A stretch of DNA of 64,000 nucleotides, taken from Collybia mongolica. Its lineage: Eukaryota > Basidiomycota > Agaricomycetes > Agaricales > Clitocybaceae. The position numbers and the translations under genes were made by a program. Position 1 is the stretch's first letter. Each line of letters opens with the position of its first letter. Below the pieces are notes generated by a model. The model was given only the letters and a program-made list of their open reading frames with translations, ran no database searches and was not told the origin of the DNA. Shown piece after piece: positions 44,316 to 56,422 of this stretch. The stretch spans positions 62,001-126,000 of the forward strand of contig JAAXNY010000019.1 of the NCBI GenBank assembly GCA_013420905.1, read 5' to 3'.

Positions 44316-45681
44316 TGGTGACGAGAAGAATTTTTTTTATACTTATGTCAATATTTTGGGACCCATATTCTGCTAGACGGACAACCGACCCAATCGTTAC
44401 CCCCATATCGTGGCACTTGTACATGTTTATTTACTCCGAGGTGGTGCTAAAATTCAAGGTTCATCAACGCATGGTGCGTTCGAGCCTCCCACATGGTTCG
44501 GCACCGAGATGCGATAAGGGCGGGCCGCCTAGAAATGCTGTTGTTAGGACCATTTATTCATGCGGGTCTCGGGCACGTTTCTCAGGACCAACTCGACTCG
44601 TGACATTCGACGCCGCGATCAGTGATCAGTGTGATCGAGGATCAGACTCCTCAGGCACAAGAAAAAAACATAATCGTCATGATCGAAGACAAATCCCGAA
44701 TAGAGACGTGTGTGGGAAGGGGAGGCATGGGGAAGTTGACCCTTCCGTCACTGTTGCCACTGTCGCCGGACCTTGAATTCAGAAATTTCGTTGACATGGA
44801 TCAGACTTATTCAAGGAACTTGAGGGTCCCCCTCCCAAGTGGAGCCGTAGAGCGCCTCTTGTCACGATAAGTCCTGGAGCCTGACGGGTATCAGAGCTTG
44901 CCGTAATGTTTTGCCGCAAGGGGTTTAAGTAGATGAGGAAGGCCTCGATGCGTGATTCGTTCAACCGGAAACAAAGCCTTCATGACACTCCGAGCGAGTC
45001 CGAGCCACTCCAGGTTTGGCGAAAAAGTCACATGGATTGTTATGGAAATTTCGGCGTATAATCTGCCCCATCCTTTGCAAGCCCGCCATTCAGTCCTTGG
45101 GGGTACCTTTGTTTTGGACGGACGGTCGGACGGAGGGTTGAAATGGCGGCCGCAGCGGGGGGAGACCAAGGCCCGCGTAAGGAAAGCATGTTCAGGGACG
45201 ATTCTAGAAGGAGGATTCCCCGGGAAAATTAGATGTGATCTGGGTTAGAAATTACCTGTATGGGCCCGATCTCCAGATCTTGCCGAGGGTGGTCAGAGAC
45301 TTTAGCGAATGCGAAGTCAGCTCCCTTTTTTGTCTTTTGTCAAAGCCTTGGTATATGTCCGCCTTCCTTTTACAGGGGTTCATGGCGACCTGTTTACGCG
45401 TGGTCTGACTACTTTAGGTTTCTTCAAATCATCCACGCGATTAAATGTGGGGATTGGTATATCAAACTAACCGACAAACTTACGTCTCTACTTCACAGCT
45501 GCCAGCAACGCAGAAAGTCAATTTGGTCGCCTGCCTCGGAATTGCATCGGGGTACTCCACTGAATCTCTGCCACCCTTCTTCCGGCAAACATTTTGATCT
45601 GCCAACTACCACACTGCCTCGCTTCGCACCTTGCTTGCTACATATACCCTAACTCTCCCGAAAACGTTCCATCTTTCCCAA
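44316..45681. other. Intergenic, long upstream region of the APSES gene
   Basis: About 1.4 kb with no supported gene. Long promoters are common for developmental regulators. No repeat family recognised. Confidence 0.35.
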
Positions 45682-47722
45682 ATGACAACCAGCATGCTGC
45701 AGGTAAGTGCAAACGATATCTCTGTGCATTATAAACAGTTGACACGTTTCTTACCTTAGGATACCCTACAAGCAGCCCCGGCCTCTACAGGCCCGCGCTT
45801 CCGACCGTACGCCAGCCCAAATCACCATGTTACAAAGGGCCGATACATAACAAGCAACGATCCACGAGGCTACATGTGTGTTTTATGCAGACATACGTAG
45901 CAAACATTTTTCTAAACCTCCTGTCACCACAGTCCTGTTTACGAATATCCTCTAAACGGCCAATGGATAATGATGGATATCGACGATGGCTACATATTAT
46001 GGACCGGTATTTGGAAAGGTACGCTTGCTCTTTCTAATGCTCAGTTCATTGCTAATCGCCCGTTCTGTAGCTCTTGGAAATTCCAAAGGTAACAACGAAA
46101 TTCGTTTCCTGGGAATATAATCCACTCATCCCCCTTATTAGCCGACATTGTCAAAATGATTGACTCGCAACCTGACCTGGCACCACTAATTCGCCGAGTG
46201 CGAGGTGGGTACCTCAAAATCCAGGGTACATGGATGCCATATGAAGTGAGACTTCGTCAACCCGTTATCTCGACCAGTGATTAAACCAAATACTCTCAGG
46301 TGGCGCTACGACTATCGCGTCGGTTGGTACTATGCCGCCCTTTACTGATGGTGAAACTAACGGCGCACATTTAGGGTTGCATGGACGATTCGCGACGACC
46401 TTATCCCTCTGTTTGGGTATGGCATGATTACTCCGTTACGCCTCGCCGCTGATAAGGCTCCTTTTATAGGCCGACGTTCCCAAGTACGTGCCTGTCACCA
46501 GACCAACCTGGTTATGGCCAGGTCGTAGCATCAGGACCTAGCCGGCGCCGAGCTAGGCGAAACACACATGCAAACTCCGCGCTCATGCACACTCCCCGTG
46601 ATGCACATACCAACTGGACCGTTGTTACTCCGCATACCGATCAGAGTATTTCTCGACAGCCTATTTCACCTCTACAGTCGGCACCCTCGCATTACACTAC
46701 CACCAGCTTTTATCCGCCTAGTCATGACGTCCATTTCCAGCAAGGTTATCAGTACTCGTCACCTGCGGATCGGGGTGGTTCGTCGGCTGCCCCCCACCCA
46801 CACGATCACCCCATAGCTGCCTCGTCCGCGTCCAGAGGCCGCGGAAACTCCGTTCGATACTCTCCATACTCAGCCCATGCTCCACACCCGACTCGCCGAC
46901 TATCGTCAGACTCCAGAGGAAACCTTTCGTTAGAAATTCCCTCCCTGTCTGTGCGAGAATCGCCAACACATCCTCGACCAACCGGCATGGAGAACATTAC
47001 ACTGCCTCCAATCCAAGCTCCAGCAGGTCAAGGTAGTGCCCAATCCCCATATGCACTCCCACCCATATCGGCCTTGGAAGACCTTCGGGGAATGCATGTG
47101 AACGATTCCGCTGCAGTGTTACAACGTCTAAGATCCGACGACGACGCATTCTCTGAGCCAGGTCGCCCAACTGACAGCCAGCTTAGATCCAGGAGGCGCT
47201 CGTTTTCTTCACAGCCGCAACTGTAGGTACATCACATGTCCGTTGAATATCTCGGCCCATTGAATCACTTCCATCAGGTCTTTGAGTCCTGCCGACTCTC
47301 GCGCTCGCACTTCCCAAGCCTCGCGGTCATATGAAGAACATCCTAGCTACCGATCTCGCACACCCTCCGATGCCGGAGATTTTTACACGTCGCGAAGCTC
47401 TGGTCTGAGACTTTCTGTGCCATCCGATGCATCCCACGACGGTATCTCGAGCTGTGACCCTTCCCCCATATCGCCAGCTACGCCCCGTTCGGCTGTCTCG
47501 ATAGGAGGTCACCTCTCAACACTCTCTACGCTCTCTATCAAGGATAATCGACGGTCATCAGACTCATACTACCATCAAACCCATACTGGACCTGCCCACA
47601 TGGACTGGGCGGCCAGCAAGGGCGCTCGCCGCCACGAGGAAATTCGCGACTCAGACGCCACGCTGGCAGCTCGCCGGAATTCCGACACAGACAGTGACAG
47701 CCACCCCCACCGACCATGGTAA
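45682..47722 (+). CDS. APSES/KilA-N-type transcription factor (Xbp1-like)
   Basis: Nine exons join in phase (45682-45702, 45760-45875, 45933-46018, 46071-46088, 46142-46245, 46300-46322, 46375-46416, 46470-47222, 47278-47722) to give 535 aa. Residues about 40-145 form the DNA-binding domain: IPVYEYPLNGQWIMMDIDDGYILWTGIWKAL, IVKMIDSQPDLAPLIRRVRGGYLKIQGTWMPYE, ALRLSRRVAW and LIPLFGPTFPSTCL. That last part (GGYLKIQGTWMPYE...PLFGPTFP) resembles the Xbp1/KilA-N branch rather than Mbp1/Swi4. The remaining ~390 residues are Ser/Pro/His-rich and probably disordered, with no ankyrin repeats. Expected role: nuclear regulator of growth, stress or development. The intron-dense 5' half is typical of basidiomycete APSES genes. 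Confidence 0.9.
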
Positions 47723-48731
47723 TTACTATAAGCACATTTCTTGAGTATATCTTATTTACCTTTCTCCTTGCACGAACCCCATACTTATTTCGTTCTATTT
47801 TTGACATGTATCCAATATTTGTCCGACCATCGCATCCAAACTCTGTTCTGCAACATTTCTATTCTCATGTTACTCCTAATTCGCCCTTTCGTATACAGCT
47901 TATAATAACCCCGGGTTTTGATGGACAGGAATTCTACTGTTTGCATGTTGCGGGACGAAAACGTTCCGCGGAAATAATGGATAAACGTCGATTTTACATT
48001 GGACAATCGCGTGAAAGTCAGAAAGCCGAAGACGCGATCAATATTTGTCTTCTCGGAGGATGGGAAGTTTGCATGGCCTGTCTAGAATGTACTCAGAAAC
48101 CGACTCCCACATTCGGAAATAGATAACCACCCGCCCACATAGGCTTCTTGAGGTATTGATTGTGGTTGTTAATATTCACATGTTGAAAAGAATGTGGTAA
48201 ATCTGAATTGTCCAGTGACTTTGGACCCGTAGTGTCGTTTCATTCCTGACTATGCCCTTGGGCGAGACGACCGGCTGGGGTCGTTTCGAAGGCCATTCCA
48301 AGGCATTTACCGTCGTTTAAGAATGAATTTCACGGCAGAAGCAACCGGCGGCAGGTAACCTAGTAGCAAGAACCCAAGGCGCAAGTCTCACAGTTGCGAA
48401 TGACCTACAATGCGACCTCTCGCACCAAGATAGTGGTCGGATTTACTAGTGGAGAGGCCGTGATGAACGCGTCGACGCTTTGGTCGAGTCAAATGTCATG
48501 TGATGTATTTCTAGTCATATGTCATGGCCAGAAGGATGGAGATTTTCGAAGGATTCATAATTAACGTGAACGCCAAGGGAAAAGAGTAAATAGTTAAAAC
48601 TGCCCATTGAAGTACCAAAGATATAGCATAGATAATTATTATGTCCATTCATAGCTCACGGAGAAATAGATCCAGTATTACACCCTGCAGAATATGTTAA
48701 TGGTGTATTTAATATAGCCGAGATTTTTGAC
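47723..48731. other. Convergent intergenic region between APSES and phosphate-transporter genes
   Basis: Holds the two 3' flanks. A 136-codon plus-strand frame at 47716-48126 overlaps the APSES stop and shows no domain; I treat it as 3' UTR. Confidence 0.4.
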
Positions 48732-51700
48732 CTACCCTATGAGTCTCATCAGTACGAATCCAACGGTCGCAATCACCTAATCGGGTCAGCAAAGGAAGGA
48801 GTGCAGGCTTGAGGGGATGACCTACCAGTGTTGCTATAATGCTGGCGGGTACCCCATTCTTCAGGAAGTCGACATTAGTTAAATAAAGTTCACCCAGTTC
48901 GTCTTCTTGCGTCGCGCTGGATGGTCATAAGCGGTGAGCAGATGCGTCAGGTGAGGAAGGGCATGACTGACGCGGTTTGATTCGGGAACCCAGACACGGG
49001 CATTCCCATCCCAGCCGAGCAGATCAACCCAGTAATGAAAATTAGCAGGTTCTGAGGGTTCCCTGGCAAGTTCGAGCCAACTTCCTTAGCGATGGGGACA
49101 AGTAATACACTAGCAATCGTGTGACTGATGAACGTTGATATAACCTAAGGCAGGAGACGCCAGGCTCAGTATTGGGCAGGTGGCGTGAGATTTTGGGTAT
49201 ATACGAACCAGGACAACGGGGGACAGGATCAGTACGACAGTGTAGAGCCTGTATCCTTCGACGAGGTCACGGAGGATCACATCCACGACTTCCAGAAGGC
49301 CACTCGCCATGACGCCTTTCCCGAGGGCAATACCACCCATGGCGAGGAATACAATCGTCCACATGAACTGTTCGAAGTCATCCTAGAATACAGGGAGAGG
49401 GGGGGGACACGAGGTCTGCAACAAATACCGAGGCCTCGACGGAGAAAGGCGACCCACCTTCTTCAGGACACCGGTCGAGAAAAAGGCAACAATAGGGAAA
49501 ATCGCGATGACTCCCATATCGCCGACGAAATCTTCGATCTCATGTGCCACACACCACAGCCCAATCGTAATTAGACAGACAATGGTTACCCACCACTGTT
49601 TGTGAGTGAAACGCTCCTTAGTTGGGCGAATCTGTTTGATCTCGATGTCTCCTTCGCCGTCGGGAGAGCGGGCGGGCCGGTATGACGCCAGCAACAGGAG
49701 CCAGATCAGAAGGATGGAAATGCCAGAGACCGGCAGGGCCACGGCAAACCACCGCGCCCAGTCCAGCGGGGGATCCATCGCTTGCAGGGCAATAAGGTTT
49801 TGTGGCGAAGAGATGGGAGAGCTCTGTCCGCCAATGTTCGCAGCTAGGGCGATTGCGAGCTGGGGTCCCAAGACTGAGTATCCACGAGACATATGTGGAG
49901 TGGGGGTACTCACGATAAGGCACGGGCCGAAGGCCGACTTTGGGGGCAGGGTCCGCAGAATAGGCTAGTGAATTGTGCCTTAAAAGCGTGGACACGTATT
50001 AAAAAAAAATTGTGAGACTTACACGGATCAGGGTAAAGCAGAGAGTTGGGGCGGCCACATTACTTGATAACGAAGAATGAGCTCATAGGCAGAGGTTGCC
50101 CGATGAAGCAGTGTTTACCTGATCCACATGCTCGCGAAACACGAGACTCCCATGAATGCCAACAGGACGGTGCTCGGCTTGGAGCCTGCCAAGCTGAGCA
50201 CTTTGGTAATGAGTACACGGTCGATGTTGGTTTTGCTCAGCGCAGACGAGATGGTGAAGCCTCCAATGAGAAGCATGATAGTTGGTGAAAACATGACTGA
50301 GAAAACCCACCTGTTCGTGTATGTGAGCATTGAATTGAACGGAATATTAATAGAATTTCCTCACTTGGTTGCGCCTTTGGGGTTGAGCCGATTACCCTGA
50401 TCATCCCGGATGACCTGGAGAAGGATCAACAGGAGGGGGACAAACATAGATGTGACAAATAGAGGGATGGCCTGACGGGTCATCGATTAGCAGAAGTAAG
50501 AAAAAAAGAAAACAGTTGAAGGGGTCCTTGCCTCTGTAGCCCAAAGGAATGTGCAAAACATCAATATGGCAAAACAGCGGTTCGCCTCGATGCTATCCAC
50601 AACCTGCGTGTTCAACAGAGTGACAAATATAATGCCTGCAGTAATCTTGTACAGCATCTTCTTCGTAACTCTAATAGTGCCCAGGGGCGTTGGGATAAAG
50701 AATAGGCCTGGGCCCGGTTTCTTGAGGAGGGAGGCAATAGCCGTGGGCTCCGCCTCGTTCTCCCCGCGCCGCTCCTGCGCAATCATCTGCCTCCACACCG
50801 TGTCCCGCTCCCAGGCGATGTTCTCCCGCTGGTGCAACTTGAGCTGCTGCTTGGCCAAGACCATGTCGCCGCGCGTGACGCACTTGGCGTACAATTCGAG
50901 TAGACGATGGGCACCGTCGTTGAGTCGGTCCTTGGATGCTTGAGTGAAGGGGTACGCTTTCTCCACCTCTTTATGGAGGTATTTCTCTTTCAGCTGTTTT
51001 TTGGGGAAGATATTATCACTCTCTGGTGGACAAACAAGATACGATCTCACGAACCTCGGAGTATGTGACCTTGTCATACCTGGTGAGAGTAGGTCAATGG
51101 TGTAACGTAGGTTCGGAAGACGAAAAGGTACTTACTTTTTGAGAATCTTACGGAACCCGGATTGATTGAGCTCAACGTACGACTTGAGCGAGGAAATTGA
51201 GATATAGAGGTTGGTGATCTTGCGCTTGAACAGAAGACGAACATCGGTCGCGTAATCCGATTTTGCATGCCATATGGTATCTGGGATAGTCAGAGTAATG
51301 CTATCCTTCAGCTTGTTTGCCAAGTTTTTTATAGTCGCTTTCGGCGACCTCGGCGGACGGTCGTCGTCATCCAGCGTCTCAACGGACGAAATGCTCATGC
51401 GCTGGCGTGAGGTTGGCTCGTCGACATAGGCGCTGGTGGATGCTTGGATAAAAATAAGTGGAATTTAATGGGAATTAGTCGGAACGACGAACCAGGGCCT
51501 CCACGGGTCCGGCTCTGTGAGCTGAATTTCCGGCGACGCGTACGGGTGGCGTCAGGACTGCGGGAGATACTGTCGTCTTCATCATCGTCATCGTCGTCCG
51601 CCATATGGTCATCCAAATAATGCTCTCCCCCGGCCAAACCCAGTTCCTCTTGTTTCTCCACCAACTCTTCCAGGTCAGCAACCTCATCGAGAAGTTCCTT

Positions 51701-52079
51701 CTCCTGATTTTCATAGAACGTGACAATCTTCCTCAGTTCCTGGTCCAGGAGTGGCACAAATACCAAGTCGGTGTTTGAGCGATCCGCCGCGTCTATCAGG
51801 GCTGAACTCTCGTTGGCCTCTAAATCCGCGTCTAGGTACTGGCGGTCGCCATGTTGCTGCTTTTCCAGCTGGTAGATGTACTTCTTCAAGTTGTCATACC
51901 TAGCATCCTCGTGTCAAAAAACGTGGCATGTTTGTGAAAAATGGTGGACACACGCTATGTATTCCTCCCACCACTCCGAGACAGCGTTGAACTTCAACGA
52001 AGAACTTTGAACGACAAAGTCAGTTTATAACCATACCCAAAGTAACTCCGTCCCGACGAGGGTCCTACCTGAACTTCAT
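48732..52079 (-). CDS. SPX-domain SLC13-type phosphate transporter (Pho87/Pho90/Pho91 family)
   Basis: Multi-exon gene from ATG 52079 (MKFSSSLKFNAVSEWWEEYIAYDNLKKYIYQLE, spread over three exons) to TAG 48732-48734. N-terminal SPX domain: the first helix above, then FYENQEKELLDEVADLEELVE, an acidic/Ser linker, and SLKSYVELNQSGFRKILKKYDK, whose lysines form the inositol-pyrophosphate pocket in this family. The C-terminal half is a transporter of the divalent anion:Na family: KITAGIIFVTLL, FSPTIMLLIGGFTISSALSK, NIGGQSSPISSPQNLIAL, WWVTIVCLITIGLW, MWTIVFLAMGGIALGKG and MGMPVSGFPN. Expected role: low-affinity phosphate uptake at plasma membrane or vacuole, gated by phosphate status through SPX. 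Pho90 versus Pho91 was not resolved. Confidence 0.93.
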
Positions 52080-52798
52080 TCTCGGCGCTGGGGCTTCTGG
52101 GTTCGACGGTTGCGCCCGTTGCAACGACTTGAGCGGGATGTACTCCAATTTTGGCGAATGAAGAGAACAGCGGTATGGGTTAGACGAAAGCCTGGGGTAT
52201 CTTGAATATTCGGCACACGTTCCAACCAAGTAGTGCGTCAAGAAATGCCAAGACGAAAATTTGAATATTGGCCCAAGCACTTAAGCCAAGAGGGATTTCG
52301 GCAGGGATACAAAAATAGCTGTGCACGTGCATTATTCGGTCCTTTTAAATACATAACAATTATGTAATCTGGGGTTAGGGACGTGGGTTATATTTATGGG
52401 TAATTTTCCCATCTTTTTACCACCACTTTCCAAGAAATCATGATGGGACAACTACGAACCGACGGAATCATCACGGAATGGGGGCAGGGCTGCTGGGAAC
52501 AACCTATTTTGTCTTTATATCTGGCGGCGGCTAGTGTGCCAGCGCCAAAAGTAACGTGACCCCGTGTCTGAGCGCCAATGACGGCCCTCACTGCCTTGAG
52601 GTTTCATCAAAGCTGCAAGTGCCCATCACATCAAACCCCGAAACTGATTATCTACTTCCCCCCGAAGCCCCGAGAGCAACGGCCCACCGCACTAATAAAA
52701 GAACGTGTTCGCCATGCCGTTTTCCTCGAGTGGCCTGTGGTCCTCGTTCCCCGCTCTTTAAATTCTCCCCCGAAATCCACTGGCTGGATATCGACCTC
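52080..52798. promoter_or_regulatory. Divergent promoter region, phosphate transporter / secreted protease
   Basis: About 720 bp between divergent start codons. No coding sequence supported. Confidence 0.45.
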
Positions 52799-54042
52799 AT
52801 GGCGCCTCTCACAAAGCTGGTCTTCCTCTCTGCATGCCTCTCTTCCCTCTCCACCCTCGGGACGGCCGCGCCCCTGCCCCGCCACACACGGCGCGACGCG
52901 GCCGCAGAAGCGGCGATGGCGGCGTCCCGGTCCAAGACTGCGCTAACACAGAACGCGCAGCAAGACGCTTACGTCTTCGACCTCACGTCCTCACTCAATG
53001 CCACCGCGAGCACCATCACGACGCTCCCCATGGTGCCCGCTAACTGCGCGATCTACAACGGGCCGGACGGTGAGTGCCCGACGTACTTCGTCGCCTCGAG
53101 CGTCACGTACGCCGACTGTGCGGATGCGTACACGATCTGCCAGTGTGGCACCGCGAACATGTCGCTCAGCACCGCCGTCGAGCGCCTCGGGCGCATTCCC
53201 GTGGGCCTGAGGCGATACGTCGCGACCGTGGCGCTGCTGGGGGGTGATGAGACGCGTGCGTATACACTGACGACGGGGGATATACATATGTTTGGGGACC
53301 CGCAGCTGGATACGTGGGTGCATGAGGTGTGTTGGATACTACTACATTTGCAATATAACGAAGATGTTGATAGAGGTGCAACTATACAGGCCGGTCATGC
53401 GTACGATTTCGCCTCTGGTTCCCCCTTCTCTGGCACTCCCGAGTGGCTTGGAGCCATTAAAAGTGACACCTGTGTTCCTGACACGTATTCAGCCACCACT
53501 GCCGGCGAGGTGAGACTCTAACTCAAACAATTCCTGTCAGATGGTACTCATCGTCATAATTACAGAACTTCGCACAGCAGATTGTCATGAAGATATACGC
53601 AATGACGCACAATAACACCCTTCCCGCCGGTTTCACGCCAGACTGCATGTCCCACCAGCTCGAATACATGAACAATCTGTCGTTGTTTAACGGAGACACG
53701 CTCTTTGGCAACACATGCGCGATTGAAAGCTCCGACCCCGGGGCGAGGTATGTACACTACGCAATCGTGATTACCAGATTGCCTGATCCCCCAGCGCCCA
53801 GGCATACAACCCCACCGCTCGTGCTACCAAACGTGCTCCCGCTCCCTCCTCCGCCCGCACCCACCCCAGTTTCGGACCAACAAGGTACACATACACCGCC
53901 CAATTCGGGGTCCGCGATGGACACTCCAACACAGAGCCCCAGTGCGGCACGGAAAGACAGCGCGGCAACTACTTTGGTTTTTCACCATCTTGGTCTCGCC
54001 GTGCTTGCTGGAGCGTTCCTGGCGGCCTGGTTTTCATCGTAG
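52799..54042 (+). CDS. Secreted, GPI-type HEAGH zinc-metalloprotease-like protein
   Basis: Four exons in phase: 52799-53326, 53390-53509, 53566-53747 and 53802-54042 (356 aa). A signal peptide (LVFLSACLSSLSTLGTAAP) is followed by a dibasic HTRR site and a Cys-rich region (CAIYNGPDGECPTYFV, CADAYTICQCG). HEAGHAYDFASG at residues 175-186 supplies an HExxH zinc site. The downstream CVPDTYSATTAGENFAQQ resembles fungal conidiation-specific Con-13-like secreted proteins. After a Pro-rich stalk, a terminal hydrophobic segment (HHLGLAVLAGAFLAAWFSS) fits a GPI-anchor signal. Intron 1 (63 bp) splits HE from AGH. Introns 1 and 3 (54 bp) are multiples of three with no stop, so retention would insert residues without a frameshift. 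A decayed inverted copy lies at 5690-6480. Confidence 0.82.
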
Positions 54043-54394
54043 GTTCACGTCCATTATGGGGCCTCAAGGGGATCTTCCAAGGCCGCTGCATTTCCGTACA
54101 TTTGTGGATCCCTTTTAAGCTCGGAGGGCGTTTGTCGGATAGGATTACGCCCTGCGCGACGGGCATGGCTGGTTGCCTCTACCTTTATGGTAGTTCCTTC
54201 CGGGTTTGTGTTCGTGCCTAGGGGTGCGGGAGCCGCATGACGATGCGACGATTTATGACTAGCTTTAAGACGACCATTCACAATAGAGAATAGAATACAC
54301 GAAGACATCCAACCTCCAACGGGGAGTATTTCTGACAGATACATGTTACGCTAGACACGATATAAGTAGACCTCTATATTAAATGTAACTATAT

Positions 54395-54600
54395 GTGCAC
54401 ATTATGCCGACAGCTCACTTTCACTCATGCTTGAGGTGCCCTTGCTGGCGTCTGCAAAATCCAAATGAGATTAACACATGTACGGGTAGTCCAAGTATCC
54501 CAAACCCAAACCCAAACCCAAAAGTCTCCCCTAATAAGCCCAAAGCCTTTGAGTTGAGAACAGCCCAAGGCTTCAAGCCAACCATGGCCCCTGCCTGTAT
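54395..54600 (-). pseudogene. Remnant of a RING gene 3' end (inverted copy of about 5550-5720)
   Basis: Read on the minus strand it matches the last exon and 3' flank of the RING gene. The shared words run from TTCAAATGA/TCCAAATGA through AACAGCCC and TTCAAGCCAA. The stop codon context of the RING gene is altered here (TTGTAG to CTCAAA), and homology ends near 54600, where the AT-rich repeat island starts. It carries a short CCCAAA repeat (about 54499-54521). Only a scrap of the gene remains. Confidence 0.75.
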
Positions 54601-55499
54601 TTTACACCCCCACCTATCCTTCTGGACTCCACTAGACTCCACTACATTAGTAAATCCTGATCCTCTGCTGTCTAGTGTGATAACACTGTGCAGAGACCTA
54701 CAGTATCACAGAACCCACAGTACAGGTCCCTATAGCAGCATATCTATGCAGTGACACCAATTTTCTGTGAATCACTGTGTAAGCAATATCTTTGCTGTGT
54801 ATCACTGCACACAATAGGGAGATCTCATGGAGAGCTGCTCAGTAATACCCATCCTCTGTATTGTTCTGGGTGATGCAATGAATTTCAGTGAGGTAGATTC
54901 AATACCAACAGATCACACATGTTCTCATAGGGTGGCAAGAATTTTGTTCACTGGCATGGATCTTAAAATAAGTTATAGACCAAAAAATCTATCTGGTATG
55001 AAAATAGAGCTTAAGGGCTAATTACTGATTGGTTAAGAATAATTTCAAGGGGCATGAAGGTGTTGTCAAAGGGATGTAATGCCTGCAGTACCTATTGATA
55101 AGGTATGTGTGCAGTGGATAGTACTATACATTATATGTGTATGCTACTGGTTATCAATCTTAAAGCAGCTCTCTCACTACAAGCATGTTACAAATGAATG
55201 TCAAGTTTGTATATGACTTTGCCATACAGCTAGCCAAACAAACAATACTATGGAAGAAATTTCCCACAATATAGTTATCACCTGGTCTGTTGTACACTCA
55301 AACTCCTGTTGAGAGTTGTGCTTCATATAATATTTACTAGTACAAATTTTTGGCACAGTTCCATAGGGTAGGTATACAGGTATCCATATATAAAATCTTG
55401 GAGAGCTACATGATGTTTTGACTGTGTTAGATGTGGTTGATTACGGAGCAATGAATTTCGGCAAAACCCAGTCAGCTGTACAGTGTCACACCCAGCATG
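54601..55499. other. AT-rich repeat-island DNA
   Basis: Begins abruptly after the RING remnant. No gene supported. It may be the 3' flank of the DDE_1 transposon that follows. Confidence 0.35.
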
Positions 55500-56419
55500 A
55501 CAGATTGTCAACCCTCATTCACCATCACTGCTGGACTCTTCACCCCTGCTACTTGTCTCTGATGTGCTCTCCCCACCATCCTGGACATTCTTCTGAAGTT
55601 CTGGCTTTGGGATGGGATGTTCTTGTGCCCCCCAAGCTGGCTTATTCCACCATGATTTTTTCTTCTTTTCTCACATTGCATCTCTCTCTTTTTCCCATAA
55701 CTCCAACTCAAGGCAGTATTGCTTGTCAACCTCAGCCTTCCTGGCCTTCCTGGCCTCCTCCTGCCCCTTCCACACTTTCAGTGCTTCACTGTGCTTGCTC
55801 CTCTTAGCTTTGCATTGCTCCTTTTCAGTTCCCTCCTGTTGCATTGCAAGAGCATGATCAGCACCACATTATATGAAATCTTCATGGGTGAGTAGCCTAG
55901 GTTTTCCATCACCCACCAATTTCTTACACCCCCTGCCTTCTTTTCCTTCTCCTGTGTTGCCAGCTGATGATGAGCTTTTTCACAGTACACATTTTGCAGA
56001 ATAATTGCTGCCTGTTGTCCTTTTAGCTGCCCCTGGTGATAAGCCTCTCAAATCTTGGCATCATGAAGTGCAGCTTGCAAGAGCTGCTCACGCTCATTCT
56101 GTGGCTTGAATGACAGTAAATCACCATGGCACTTGACTGGTGACATGAGGAAGGTGTTGAAATTGGGCGGCTGTGTATCTGAGGTGATAGGTTTCTTGGA
56201 GAAGAGTGGGTGCAGACAGCTTTCAGACAATTGTGCAAAGGTATTGACAAGCATTTTGGGGATATTCAAAGGTTCATCTTCTTCCATCAGTTCTTCATCT
56301 GAATCAAGGTTCCCTCACTCACATGCCTGCTTTCTTGCCCAAAGTGTAAATGCATCTGTGATAATTTTTACTGGTGTTGAAAAAGGAAGGGGCATGTTTG
56401 CCTGGAGGGATGGAGGTCT
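55500..56419 (-). pseudogene. C-terminal part of a pogo/DDE_1 transposase
   Basis: The minus strand encodes the tail typical of basidiomycete DDE_1 transposases. It starts at LQANMPLPFSTPVKIITDAF (near 56400). Next comes DEELMEEDEPLNIPKMLVNTFAQLSESCLHPLFSKKPITSD, then SFKPQNEREQLLQAALHDAKI, and then basic Lys/Arg/Glu-rich helices to about 55510. Several stops interrupt it. It continues the protein of 58867-60030, from which it was separated by insertion of the 2.44-kb element. Confidence 0.75.
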
Positions 56420-56422
56420 TTA

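Noticed and set aside
47716..48126. A 136-codon ORF overlapping the APSES stop codon
   Set aside because: Frame and position fit 3' UTR sequence. No domain or splice signals.
54499..54521. CCCAAA short repeat, telomere-like at first sight
   Set aside because: Only about four units, and the counterpart near 5640-5660 shows it is a local expansion inside the RING 3' flank, not a telomere.
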